Shown in pieces: positions 39,987 through 48,267 of a stretch of 64,000 nt of DNA. This DNA comes from an uncultured Verrucomicrobia subdivision 3 bacterium (GTDB taxonomy: Bacteria; Verrucomicrobiota; Verrucomicrobiia; Limisphaerales; DASXHY01). The position numbers and the translations under genes were made by a program. The first letter of the stretch is position 1. Every line of letters starts with the position of its first letter. The notes under the pieces were generated by a model. That model did no database searches, was not told the origin of the DNA, and saw only the letters and a program-made list of their open reading frames with translations. Where the stretch lies: positions 1 through 64,000 of the forward strand of contig CALBZA010000029.1 of assembly GCA_937890005.1 (NCBI GenBank), written 5' to 3'.

Positions 39987-40412
39987 TTATCCGACAACTT
40001 CGATGCCCATGCTGCGGGCCGTGCCGGAAATCACTCGGAACGCCGCCTCTTCGTTGGTGGCGTTCATGTCCTTGAACTTCATCTTCACGATGTCGAGGAC
40101 CTGCTTCTTCGTCACCTTGCCGACCTTTTCCTTGTTCGGCGTCTTGGAACCCGCGGTGATGCCGGCGGCTTTCTTGAGCAGCACGGAGGCGGGCGGCGAC
40201 TTGGTGATGAAGGTGAACGATTTGTCCTGATAAACCGTGATGACCACGGGGATGACCAGACCTGCGTCGTTCTTGGTTGCAGCGTTAAATTCTTTGCAGA
40301 ACGCCATGATGTTGACGCCGTGCTGACCGAGCGCGGGACCGACGGGCGGCGCCGGGTTGGCCTGTCCGGCCGGGATCTGCAACTTGATCTGTCCTGTAAC
40401 TTTCTTTGCCAT
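39987..40412 (-). CDS. rplK: 50S ribosomal protein L11
   Basis: 141 aa from the ATG at 40412 (MAKKVTGQIKLQIPAGQANP). PPVGPALGQHGVNIMAFCKEF and the C-terminal GTARSMGIEVVG are diagnostic. Part of the GTPase-associated centre. The earlier in-frame start lies in repeat sequence and is rejected. Confidence 0.97.
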   Translation of the reverse strand: MAKKVTGQIKLQIPAGQANPAPPVGPALGQHGVNIMAFCKEFNAATKNDAGLVIPVVITVYQDKSFTFITKSPPASVLLKKAAGITAGSKTPNKEKVGKVTKKQVLDIVKMKFKDMNATNEEAAFRVISGTARSMGIEVVG

Positions 40413-40528
40413 ACAAATATTTACGATTGACGATTTACGACTGACGATCTGACTCGCGGCGCGAACTCCGATCAGCGGCTTCCAGTTCCCCGCAGATCGC
40501 AAATCGCGAATCGCAAATCATAAATCTG
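40413..40528. repeat. simple-repeat spacer between nusG and rplK
   Basis: Units of ATTTACGATTGACG and ATCGCAAATCGCGAATCGCA occupy much of this 116-nt spacer inside an otherwise standard ribosomal operon. Confidence 0.55.
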
Positions 40529-41077
40529 CTATGCCTTTTCCACCTGCCAGTATTCCAGTTCGACCGGAGTGTTTCGGCCGAAAATATTCACCGTGACCTT
40601 GAGCTTGCCACGCTCCGGCTCGATCTCCTCGATCACACCGCTGAAGTTCAGGAACGGACCATTGTTGATCTTGATGGTCTCGCCGACTTCGAAATTGACC
40701 TTCGGCTTCTCGGTTTCTTCCGAGGCGGAAATCTGCGCCTTGATCGATTCCACTTCTTCAGCCGGCGTCGGTGTCGGCGGTTCTCCGCCCACGAATCCGA
40801 TCACACCCTGCGTTTCCTTGATGAAATACCAGGGCTTTTCGATCAGCCGCTTGTTTTCGTCCAGAAGCACCATGTCGATGAAAACATAACCCGGCCAGAG
40901 CTTGCGCGTTGAAACGGTCTTCTTCTGATTGCGCACTTCGACAACCTTTTCCATCGGGACGAGGACTTCCTTGATGTAGTCGCTCATCTCCTCGGTCTTG
41001 ATGCGCTTTTCGATGCTTTCCTTGACCTTCTGTTCCTGGCCCGAAAGCGTATGAATCACGAACCACTGGCTTTTCAT
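40529..41077 (-). CDS. nusG: transcription termination/antitermination protein NusG
   Basis: 182 aa. NGN domain (QWFVIHTLSGQEQKVKESIE, TRKLWPGYVFIDM, GVIGFVGG), a Pro/Glu-rich linker (residues about 95-120) slightly longer than in E. coli, and a KOW domain (VGETIKINNGPFLNFSGVIE). Links RNA polymerase to Rho or the ribosome. Its start overlaps the secE stop by 4 nt (ATGA). Confidence 0.96.
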   Translation of the reverse strand: MKSQWFVIHTLSGQEQKVKESIEKRIKTEEMSDYIKEVLVPMEKVVEVRNQKKTVSTRKLWPGYVFIDMVLLDENKRLIEKPWYFIKETQGVIGFVGGEPPTPTPAEEVESIKAQISASEETEKPKVNFEVGETIKINNGPFLNFSGVIEEIEPERGKLKVTVNIFGRNTPVELEYWQVEKA

Positions 41078-41343
41078 AGTGCGCTCAGGCCTTTGAAAAT
41101 GACTGTGAAGAACACCTGGTCAATCAGGACAGTGAACGCGCCGAGAATGGCGATGGAGATTGCGACCAGCACGGTCGAACCTTTCAGTTCGTCCCAGGTG
41201 GGCCAGGTGCATTTGCGCAGCTCTTCCTTCGTCTGCCGGACGTAATTCGACAGTTTCAGCAACAGACCTTTTCGCCACGCAATCGCGAAGACGACAAGGA
41301 TCACTGCGACCCAGATGCCTATCGTAATCAGTTCTTTGTTCAC
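41074..41343 (-). CDS. secE: preprotein translocase subunit SecE
   Basis: 89 aa inner-membrane component of SecYEG. An N-terminal membrane helix (ITIGIWVAVILVVFAIAW), the conserved amphipathic segment with EELRKCTWPTWDEL, and the conserved C-terminal membrane helix (VLVAISIAILGAFTVLIDQ). Translationally coupled to nusG. Confidence 0.93.
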   Translation of the reverse strand: MNKELITIGIWVAVILVVFAIAWRKGLLLKLSNYVRQTKEELRKCTWPTWDELKGSTVLVAISIAILGAFTVLIDQVFFTVIFKGLSAL

Positions 41344-41431
41344 AAATTCTTTTGGTTACCGGACCGCAGTCCTGCTTGAACCACTGCATTCAGCCTCGCA
41401 GCTTACTCTCGTTTCCGCCGCGACCGAAAGC

Positions 41432-41521
41432 TGGCGGAGAGGGAGGGATTCGAACCCCCGGTGCGCTTTCACGCACAGCGGTTTTCAAGACCGCCGCAAT
41501 AGACCACTCTGCCACCTCTCC
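41432..41521 (-). tRNA. tRNA-Ser(TGA)
   Basis: Acceptor GGAGAGG/CCTCTCC, discriminator G and encoded CCA. The anticodon stem-loop GCGGTCTTGAAAACCGC gives TGA. A variable arm (GTGCGTGAAAGCGCAC) marks a class II tRNA, and GGGGGTTCGAATCCCTC is the T-arm. It lies between tRNA-Trp and secE. Confidence 0.95.
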
Positions 41522-41659
41522 ACGAAGTGGTTGATAGTCTTTCGCTGATAGTTGATCACCGCACCATCAACTCTCAACCATCAACTCTGCCCGACTGACG
41601 GCTGGACTGACGAGCCGAAGCTCACCGCAATCCGCCTTCGTAATCCTGCTAGCGTAGGC

Positions 41660-41735
41660 TGGCAGGGCGTGCAGGACTTGAACCTGCAACCAACGGTTTT
41701 GGAGACCGCTACTCTACCAATTGAGCTAACGCCCT
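41660..41735 (-). tRNA. tRNA-Trp(CCA)
   Basis: 76 nt. Acceptor AGGGCGT/ACGCCCT, discriminator G, encoded CCA; D-arm AGCTCAATTGG, anticodon loop CTCCAAA (CCA), T-arm GCAGGTTCAAGTCCTGC. Its place between tuf and secE is conserved in many bacteria. Confidence 0.95.
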
Positions 41736-41770
41736 AACCGACCAATTCAGCCGTCACTGCTTCAAACGAC

Positions 41771-41801
41771 AAAAAAGGAGGCGGGGACTTCGAATCCCCG
41801 C
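41771..41801 (-). terminator. tuf intrinsic terminator
   Basis: Minus strand: GCGGGGA/TCCCCGC stem with a 7-nt loop, then CTCCTTTTTTG, 24 nt after the tuf stop. It separates tuf from the tRNA-Trp/secE transcript. Confidence 0.75.
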
Positions 41802-41824
41802 ACTCCAGATTTTGTTCAAATCAA

Positions 41825-43012
41825 TTACTTGATGACTTCCGACACGCGTCCGGCACCGATGGTGCGGCCACCTTCACGAATCGCGAAGCGCAGACCTTTT
41901 TCCATAGCGACGGCCTTCTGAAGCTCAACTTCAACCGCGACGTTGTCACCAGGCATGACCATTTCCACTCCCTGCGGGAGGGACAGCGTGCCCGTGACGT
42001 CCGAGGTGCGGAAGTAGAATTGCGGACGATAGTTGGTGAAGAACGGCGTATGACGGCCACCCTCATCCTTCGTCAGCACGTACACTTCAGCCTTGAACTT
42101 GGTGTGCGGAGTGATCGAACCCGGCTTGGCGAGAACCATACCGCGTTCAACTTCTTCCTTCTTGGTGCCGCGGAGCAGCACGCCGACGTTGTCACCAGCG
42201 TTCGCGCTGTCGAGCAACTTGCGGAACATTTCGATGTCCGTCGCAACCGTCTTGCGGGTGTCGCGGAGACCGACAATTTCCACTTCGTCCATCTTCTTGA
42301 GGACACCACGCTCAACACGACCGGTCACAACCGTGCCACGACCTTCAATGTTGAACACGTCTTCGACGCACATAAGGAAAGGCTTGTCCACTTCGCGAAC
42401 CGGATCAGGGATGAAGCTGTCCAGAGCGTCGAGGAGATCCTGAATGGCCTTTTCACCTTCAGGCTTGCCAGCGAGAGCCGCCGTCGCGGAAGCGCGAACG
42501 ATCGGAGTCTTGTCGCCAGGGAAACCGTACTTGGTGAGGAGGTCGCGGATTTCCATCTCGATCAGCTCGAGGAGGTCCGCGTCAGCGAGGTCAACCTTGT
42601 TCAGGCAGACAACGATGCTCGGTACACCGACCTGACGGGCGAGCAGGATGTGCTCACGGGTCTGCGGCATCGGGCCGTCAGCAGCGCTGACCACCAGAAT
42701 CGCGCCGTCCATCTGCGCAGCACCGGTGATCATGTTCTTCACATAGTCAGCGTGGCCGGGGCAATCGACGTGCGCGTAGTGACGCTTGGCGCTTTCGTAT
42801 TCCACGTGGGAGACAGCGATCGTAACGGTCTTTGTCTCGTCACGAACAGTGCCGCCTTTGGTGATGTCCGAATAGGAGATGGCCGGGGCCATTCCCTTAC
42901 GGTTCTGAACCGCGACAATGGCAGCGGTCAGGGTAGATTTGCCGTGGTCAACGTGGCCGATTGTGCCGACGTTGACGTGCGGTTTCGTTCGTTGAAATTG
43001 CTCTTTTGCCAT
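41825..43012 (-). CDS. tuf: translation elongation factor Tu
   Basis: 395 aa. Delivers aminoacyl-tRNA to the ribosome. G1 GHVDHGKST (Ser where most have Thr), G3 DCPGHADYVKNMITGAAQ, G4 NKVDLAD, plus domain II/III motifs GRGTVVTGRVERG and GGRHTPFFTNYRPQFY. Switch I differs from the textbook form: TKTVTIAVSHVEY replaces ARGITINTSHVEY, keeping the Mg-binding Thr. As I recall, planctomycete and verrucomicrobial EF-Tu share this. Preceded by tRNA-Thr on the same strand. Confidence 0.97.
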   Translation of the reverse strand: MAKEQFQRTKPHVNVGTIGHVDHGKSTLTAAIVAVQNRKGMAPAISYSDITKGGTVRDETKTVTIAVSHVEYESAKRHYAHVDCPGHADYVKNMITGAAQMDGAILVVSAADGPMPQTREHILLARQVGVPSIVVCLNKVDLADADLLELIEMEIRDLLTKYGFPGDKTPIVRASATAALAGKPEGEKAIQDLLDALDSFIPDPVREVDKPFLMCVEDVFNIEGRGTVVTGRVERGVLKKMDEVEIVGLRDTRKTVATDIEMFRKLLDSANAGDNVGVLLRGTKKEEVERGMVLAKPGSITPHTKFKAEVYVLTKDEGGRHTPFFTNYRPQFYFRTSDVTGTLSLPQGVEMVMPGDNVAVEVELQKAVAMEKGLRFAIREGGRTIGAGRVSEVIK

Positions 43013-43096
43013 GTGCGATCTCCTGCTGTGTTTGTCTCGTTCGTGTTTACGACTGCGTTATACGTTGCTTCTTCTTAATTCTGTCTATCTGCTGAC

Positions 43097-43172
43097 TGGA
43101 GCCCATGATCAGGATTGAACTGATGACCTCATCCTTACCAAGGATGTGCTCTGCCAACTGAGCTACATGGGC
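43097..43172 (-). tRNA. tRNA-Thr(GGT)
   Basis: 76 nt. Acceptor GCCCATG/CATGGGC, encoded CCA, D-arm AGCTCAGTTGG, anticodon loop TTGGTAA (GGT), T-arm ATCAGTTCAATCCTGAT. It lies about 85 nt upstream of tuf and is probably co-transcribed. Confidence 0.95.
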
Positions 43173-43212
43173 ACCGGCCAAATTCAAATAATCCTGATGC
43201 CTAGATGAAGAC

Positions 43213-43264
43213 AAAAAAACCGTTCCCCCGCCTTCTTTTTGCGGAAAACTTAGGGGCTGAACGG
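43213..43264 (-). terminator. terminator-like hairpin in the tRNA-Thr/tuf leader
   Basis: Minus strand: CCGTTC...GAACGG with an inner CCCC/GGGG pairing, followed by seven T residues (plus-strand A run 43213-43219). It lies between the predicted promoter and tRNA-Thr, so it could attenuate this transcript. Confidence 0.55.
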
Positions 43265-43300
43265 AATTTGCGTCTTTTACGGCCCGACTAACAGCGCTGA

Positions 43301-43329
43301 AAATTAGTTAACGGGTATGCCGGTGTCAA
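43301..43329 (-). promoter_or_regulatory. promoter for tRNA-Thr and tuf
   Basis: Minus strand: perfect -35 TTGACA (43324-43329) with an A/T-rich -10 at 43301-43308 (TAATTT at 17-nt spacing, or ACTAAT at 15). It is about 130 nt upstream of tRNA-Thr. Confidence 0.55.
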
Positions 43330-43471
43330 CGGGTTTGTAATTTTTTTTGGATGCTCTCGCGGCAACTCATTGATCCAGAGCCAGCCCGGCTGTTCCGATT
43401 CTGAATGTCGTCAGGCTGGCGGGATTTCGAATTGAACTGAGCAGCCGAATTTCTGACAGTTCTCCGCGAAA

Positions 43472-43966
43472 ATGGCCGCTACTCAATCCCTCGCTCCTCA
43501 GCAACCACTGGTTACCCACCCTTCCTGCACCGTTCTGTTCCTTTGTACTGGCAATTATTACCGCAGCCGGTTCGCCGAAGAGCTGTTCAATCATCTGGCG
43601 GCCGAACGAGGCCTTTCCCAACGCGCCACTTCTCTTGGTTTCACTCCGCATCCGGAAATCAATCCCGGATCCATGTCGAAATTTGCCCTGGTCGGTCTGG
43701 AAAAACGGAAGGTGCAACCCCTGGCCGCTTCGAGGATGCCGCTCGCAGTCGCTGCTGCCGATTTCGAAAGATTCGCCTGCTGCATCGCCCTTTGCGAACG
43801 GGAACATCGTCCGATGATGGAACGAAAGTTTCCAGCCCATCTCTCGAAGATTCGGTTCTGGAATATTGAGGATCTGGCCTTTCCCCCCCCCGAGCACGCG
43901 CTGGCAGCGATCCACAACCGGGTTCAAGCGCTCGTCGAAGAATTTGCCGCCCAAAGGGCAGATTGA
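43472..43966 (+). CDS. low-molecular-weight protein-tyrosine-phosphatase family protein
   Basis: 164 aa cytoplasmic protein. The P-loop FLCTGNYYRSRFAE has the C-X5-R-S phosphatase signature near residue 27. The Asp in NIEDLAF near the C-terminus may be the general acid, though the canonical DPY is absent. It could act on phosphotyrosine, phospho-arginine or arsenate; the sequence does not decide between them. Convergent with rnhC: the two stop codons are 1 nt apart. Confidence 0.8.
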   Translation: MAATQSLAPQQPLVTHPSCTVLFLCTGNYYRSRFAEELFNHLAAERGLSQRATSLGFTPHPEINPGSMSKFALVGLEKRKVQPLAASRMPLAVAAADFERFACCIALCEREHRPMMERKFPAHLSKIRFWNIEDLAFPPPEHALAAIHNRVQALVEEFAAQRAD

Positions 43967-43967
43967 G

Positions 43968-44948
43968 TCATTCCTCCTGATTCGCCCGCCCCCGCCGCCA
44001 TTCCACCTTCGGCGGTTCGGGCAAACCTTGCGCCCGCAATGCGGTCCGAAAGTGCATCTTCGCAACTTTCGACAGATTTTCTGCGCCATGCCTGGCAATG
44101 AACTCCTTTGCAGCGGCATCAACCGCGGCTGAAGCCCCTTTTGGCAACGTCATACCAAACTGCTTCTCAAGGCTCGCCAGACGGGTGACAAACTCATGTC
44201 GGGCCAGAATGGAAGCAGCAGCAACCGCCAGATCCTCTTCCGCCTTGTGTTTTTGCACCAGTTCCAGTCCGCGTCCCATCGACATCAATGCCTTTTCCAC
44301 CACTTCCTTGCTCGAAGCGAACTGGTCGCTGATCGCGCGCACCGGCGGCGGATCCATTCGATGCCGCTGGCCCATCAGGTTTTCAATCACCCGCGCGTGC
44401 CCCCAGGCGAGCATGGCATTGACGCTGTGCATGGTTTTGTAGAGTCGATTGTAGGCTTCGTTGCCAATCGGCACCACAGAGGTCACGCAACCCGGTGTTT
44501 CACGAATCAACTCGGCAAGTTCCCGGATTCGTTTGTCGCTGGAAATATTCTTGGAATCGCGCACGCCGGCGTCCTTCCACGCCTTGACCACGGATTCATT
44601 CACGTAAACACCCGCAACGCAAAGCGGACCGAAGAAGTCGCCTTTGCCGCTTTCGTCCACGCCGAATCGCGGCAACAGCAGGTCCGGATTCAAGACCGCT
44701 TCGTATCCGAGCCCCGCCTCCTTCAAAATCTCCGGTTCCAATACGAACTCGATGAATTCCTGCGTTCCCTTTCCCTGCAACACCAGCTTGCCGCTTTCGT
44801 AAAACACCACGTTCACCTTGCCCTTCTCGCCGGCAAACCGGGCGTAAGGAACGTCACGAAACCGAAAATCGTGCGCGACCAGATACTCGCGAAGCGCGTT
44901 CGCCTGGGCATCGGTCAACTTGCAGGTGTAGGAAGTCAGCGGTTTCAA
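43968..44948 (-). CDS. rnhC: ribonuclease HIII
   Basis: About 326 aa. Removes RNA from RNA-DNA hybrids. An N-terminal TBP-like substrate-binding domain (KLTDAQANALREYLVAHDF, GKVNVVFYESGKLVLQGKG) precedes the RNase H domain with FGVDESGKGDFFGPLCVAG (catalytic Asp/Glu), RDSKNISSDKRI, ISDQFAS and AEEDLAVAAASILAR. No ATG start is available. The frame is open to a TTG at 45074, but codons upstream of the TTG at 44948 consist of simple-repeat DNA, so 44948 is preferred. Divergent from mutY, with the possible 5' ends overlapping. Confidence 0.93.
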   Translation of the reverse strand: MKPLTSYTCKLTDAQANALREYLVAHDFRFRDVPYARFAGEKGKVNVVFYESGKLVLQGKGTQEFIEFVLEPEILKEAGLGYEAVLNPDLLLPRFGVDESGKGDFFGPLCVAGVYVNESVVKAWKDAGVRDSKNISSDKRIRELAELIRETPGCVTSVVPIGNEAYNRLYKTMHSVNAMLAWGHARVIENLMGQRHRMDPPPVRAISDQFASSKEVVEKALMSMGRGLELVQKHKAEEDLAVAAASILARHEFVTRLASLEKQFGMTLPKGASAAVDAAAKEFIARHGAENLSKVAKMHFRTALRAQGLPEPPKVEWRRGRANQEE

Positions 44949-45042
44949 CGACCGGAGTTTCAAGCTTTCAGTTTCAAGATTCAAGCAGTGAGAGCCATGG
45001 AGAACTTGAAACTGAAATCTGAAAGCTGAAGACTCCGAATCG

Positions 45043-46347
45043 ATGCCACGTCCGCCAGCCAGCTCAAAGCTCAAAACCCAGAACTCAAAATTGACGAAAC
45101 TCGTTTCGCTTCAGCTGGCGTGGTTTGTTGAAAATGCCCGCGATCTTCCCTGGCGCCGCACGCGCGATCCCTACGCGATCTGGGTTTCGGAAATCATGCT
45201 GCAGCAGACACAGGTGAAAACGGTGATTCCGTATTGGGAACGCTGGATGCGCGAATTGCCGACAATCGAATCGCTGGCAAAGGCTCGACCGGAAAAAATT
45301 CACAAGTTGTGGGAAGGCCTCGGTTACTACACACGCGTCCGGAACATGCAAAAGGCGGCGCAGCAGATCGTAGCGTCTCAATCCGCTGCGGTTGCGAACG
45401 TGAATCCGCTCCATTCAAAAGTGGCGGGAAATCAAAGCCGACTCACGTCGGCTGCTGCAAACGGATCGATAAGCTTTCCCACGAACTATGAGGACGTCCT
45501 CGCATTGCCCGGTATTGGCCGCTACACCGCCGGAGCGATCTGCAGCATCGCGTTCAATCAACCGGCACCGATTCTCGACGGCAATGTCATCCGCGTACTG
45601 ACCAGGCTGTTCGGCATTTCCGAAGATCCACGTGCGAATGAAACCAACGCGCGACTTTGGTCATTGGCTGAACAGCTTGTGCAGCACGCGAAGGACGCGG
45701 AGGGCGCGAAGGATGGAAAAAAAATCCGCCTTCACAGTTCTTCTTCTTCGCCTTCGCACTCTTTGCGTGACGCACCGCTCTGCTCATTCCTGAACCAATC
45801 GCTCATGGAACTCGGCGCCTTGATCTGCACGCCGCGCGCGCCGCAATGTCTGATTTGCCCGGTGAAGTCCCTTTGCCTCGCGTTTCAACAAGGCCGCACG
45901 GAAGAGCTTCCGAATCTCGGCAAACGAACGCAGATCACCGAACGTCGCTTCGCCGCATTCGTCTGCGAACACAACGGAAAGTTTCTCGTGCGCCAGCGTC
46001 CGGCGGGAGTCGTCAACGCGCACCTCTGGGAATTTCCAAACGTGGAACTGTTGAATGGCAGCAACGAACTGACCGAACGCGCGAAACAGGTTCTGGCATT
46101 CGAGCCGAAAACGTTCGAGCCGCTCTGCCGCATCAAACATTCGATCACCCGCTACCGGATCACCCTCGACGCATTCACCGTGAACGGCATTGAAATTCCT
46201 GAGTCCGCCTTCAATCAAGGCGAGTGGTTCAACATCGCTCAACTTCAGAAACTCTCCTTCCCCAGCGCCCACCGGAAAATTCTGAACAGACTCGCAACCC
46301 GACGCATCGTCCCAATAGATAATCCCTCGCTTCTGAGCGTGGAGTGA
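45043..46347 (+). CDS. mutY: A/G-specific adenine DNA glycosylase
   Basis: 434 aa. Excises adenine opposite 8-oxoguanine. WRRTRDPYAIWVSEIMLQQT (catalytic Glu), the helix-hairpin-helix LPGIGRYTAGAI with catalytic Asp in ILDGNVIRVL, a 4Fe-4S site C-X6-C-X2-C-X5-C (CTPRAPQCLICPVKSLC), and a C-terminal NUDIX-like domain recognising 8-oxoG (FLVRQRPAGVVNAHLWEFPN). Two in-frame insertions at residues about 114-144 and 214-247 (KDAEGAKDGKKIRLHSSSSS) are made of the same repeats found between genes. The N-terminal 16 codons also lie in repeat sequence; a TTG at 45091 is a possible start. Confidence 0.93.
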   Translation: MPRPPASSKLKTQNSKLTKLVSLQLAWFVENARDLPWRRTRDPYAIWVSEIMLQQTQVKTVIPYWERWMRELPTIESLAKARPEKIHKLWEGLGYYTRVRNMQKAAQQIVASQSAAVANVNPLHSKVAGNQSRLTSAAANGSISFPTNYEDVLALPGIGRYTAGAICSIAFNQPAPILDGNVIRVLTRLFGISEDPRANETNARLWSLAEQLVQHAKDAEGAKDGKKIRLHSSSSSPSHSLRDAPLCSFLNQSLMELGALICTPRAPQCLICPVKSLCLAFQQGRTEELPNLGKRTQITERRFAAFVCEHNGKFLVRQRPAGVVNAHLWEFPNVELLNGSNELTERAKQVLAFEPKTFEPLCRIKHSITRYRITLDAFTVNGIEIPESAFNQGEWFNIAQLQKLSFPSAHRKILNRLATRRIVPIDNPSLLSVE

Positions 46348-46497
46348 TTGGATCTTCACAGACGAATCCATCAGCTCCTGAGACTTCATCCTTGTTCGCC
46401 CCTCCTCCAATCTGTGTTTCATTTGTGCCAATCTGTGGCCAAGAAAAGCCGGACAAATCCCCAGTGAGCCTTCTTTCGAACAAGCTACCTTGCAGCA

Positions 46498-47265
46498 ATG
46501 CAACTCAAGGACAAGGTCGCGCTCGTAACCGGCGCCTCGAGCGGAATCGGGAAAGCGATCGCCATCCGCTTCGCCAGTGAAGGCGCAAAGGTCGCCATCA
46601 ATATTCGTCCCGGCGGAAAGAGCGGCGACGAAACGCTCGCTGAAGCCCGCAAACACACGCCGCACGCGATGCTCGCACCTGCCAGCGTTGATGACCGAAC
46701 GCAGGTGCAATCCATGTTTGACGAAATCATCCGCACTTTCGGCCGAATCGACATCGTCGTGAACAATGCCGGGATCGAAATTCAAAAGCCGTTCCTGGAA
46801 GCGACTGATGAAGAATGGCACCAGGTCATTTCCGTCAATCTCTACGGCTCGTATGTGGTGAGTCAGATTGCGGCGCGGCAGATGGTGAAACAGGGTGGCG
46901 GTGGAAAGTTGATCTTCATTTCGTCCGTGCACGAAGACATTCCATTCGTCGGCTACACGTCGTATTGCGCGTCCAAGGGCGGGATCCGAATGATGATGCG
47001 CAATCTTGCCATGGAACTCGCGCCGCATCGTATCCACGTCAACAACATCGCACCCGGAGCCATTGCAACGCCGATCAACCAGAAGGTTCTGGATAACCCG
47101 AAAGAAAAGGAAAATGCGATCAGCGAAATTCCATGGGGCCGCTTTGGAACACCGGAGGAAGTCGCTTCCGTGGCCGCGTTTCTCGCCAGCGCGGAATCCG
47201 AATACGTGACCGGCAGCACGTATTATGTCGATGGCGGTCTCACTCAACAGGTCACAAAATACTAA
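46498..47265 (+). CDS. short-chain dehydrogenase, glucose 1-dehydrogenase-like
   Basis: 255 aa NAD(P)-dependent oxidoreductase. TGASSGIGKAIA cofactor loop, NNAGIEIQKPF, catalytic Ser in FISSVHEDIP and Y-X3-K in YTSYCASKGG, then NNIAPGAIATPIN. The VHEDIPF-YTSYCASKGG-RMM combination is typical of the glucose 1-dehydrogenase branch of the SDR family; substrate assignment beyond SDR is inference. It begins 150 nt after mutY. Confidence 0.85.
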   Translation: MQLKDKVALVTGASSGIGKAIAIRFASEGAKVAINIRPGGKSGDETLAEARKHTPHAMLAPASVDDRTQVQSMFDEIIRTFGRIDIVVNNAGIEIQKPFLEATDEEWHQVISVNLYGSYVVSQIAARQMVKQGGGGKLIFISSVHEDIPFVGYTSYCASKGGIRMMMRNLAMELAPHRIHVNNIAPGAIATPINQKVLDNPKEKENAISEIPWGRFGTPEEVASVAAFLASAESEYVTGSTYYVDGGLTQQVTKY

Positions 47266-47387
47266 ACACCATCCTCCTTGCTCCCTGCTCCTCACTTCTT
47301 CCTCCTTGTTTCAATGAAACTTGCCCGGCAGGAACTCCGTCGTATCTTCGCAGCAACCACTGGTCGGAAAAACAAAAGGTATTTTTT

Positions 47388-48107
47388 ATGATGACTCGTC
47401 GTGAAGCTTTGAAAACCACCGCTGTTGCGGCCATTGCAGTCGCAGCTTCCCCTGCTCTCCTGTCGCACGCTGCGCCGGGCGCCGCATCCTCCGCAGCCGC
47501 TCCTTTCACACTTCCGCCGCTGCCTTATTCCGTTGATGCACTCGAACCGCACATCGATGCGCGCACGATGGAAATTCACCACGGAAAACATCACGCCGCC
47601 TACGTCACCAATCTTAACAAGGCGATCAGCGAATCCGGCCAGCCCGGCGGACGAAGCGTCGAGGACCTTGTGAAGAACCTCGATTCGCTCCCGGAAAGCA
47701 TTCGCACCGCGGTTCGAAACAATGGCGGCGGGCATTACAACCATTCGCTCTTCTGGCAGATGATGAAAAAGAATGGCGGCGGTGAACCGAAGGGCGAGCT
47801 TGCGAAAGCGATCGAGAAAAACTTCGGAAACTTTTCCGACCTCAAAACCAAATTTAATGAAGCCGCCACAAAAGTTTTCGGCAGCGGCTGGGCCTGGCTG
47901 GTCTGGAAGGACGGCAAACTGGCAGTTCAGAGCACGCCGAATCAGGACACGCCGCTCGCCACAGGCGCGCAGCCATTGCTCGGACTCGATGTCTGGGAAC
48001 ACGCCTACTATTTGAAATACCAGAACAAGCGCGCGGACTACGCCAGCGCCTGGTGGAACGTGGTGAACTGGGATTTCGTCGCCGCCCAATTCTCCAAAGT
48101 TTCCTGA
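47388..48107 (+). CDS. sodA: exported Fe/Mn superoxide dismutase
   Basis: 239 aa. Converts superoxide to hydrogen peroxide and oxygen. The ATG at 47388 has AAAGGT 6 nt upstream; an earlier in-frame start is rejected. N-terminus MMTRREALKTTAVAAIAVAA is a twin-arginine signal, so the protein is probably periplasmic. Metal ligands: His in MEIHHGKHHAAYV, His in GHYNHSLFW, and Asp and His in GLDVWEHAYYLKY. Metal preference (Fe or Mn) cannot be set from sequence; the symbol is by convention. Full-length catalytic domain. Confidence 0.92.
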   Translation: MMTRREALKTTAVAAIAVAASPALLSHAAPGAASSAAAPFTLPPLPYSVDALEPHIDARTMEIHHGKHHAAYVTNLNKAISESGQPGGRSVEDLVKNLDSLPESIRTAVRNNGGGHYNHSLFWQMMKKNGGGEPKGELAKAIEKNFGNFSDLKTKFNEAATKVFGSGWAWLVWKDGKLAVQSTPNQDTPLATGAQPLLGLDVWEHAYYLKYQNKRADYASAWWNVVNWDFVAAQFSKVS

Positions 48108-48267
48108 ACTGAAATCGCACAGAAGGAAACGAAGGGAACAAGCACGAGCTGCTTGTAACTCACCTTCGTTTCCTTCGGTTCACTTCTGTAAATCAGTCCG
48201 TCCGCTTCACCGTCCCACACAATTCCATTCTCTTTCCGGGACTTCCCTGCTAAATCGAACGCGTTGC

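Noticed and set aside
45784..47295. 503-aa minus-strand open frame
   Set aside because: Antisense to the 3' half of mutY and the whole SDR gene, both of which have clear family motifs.
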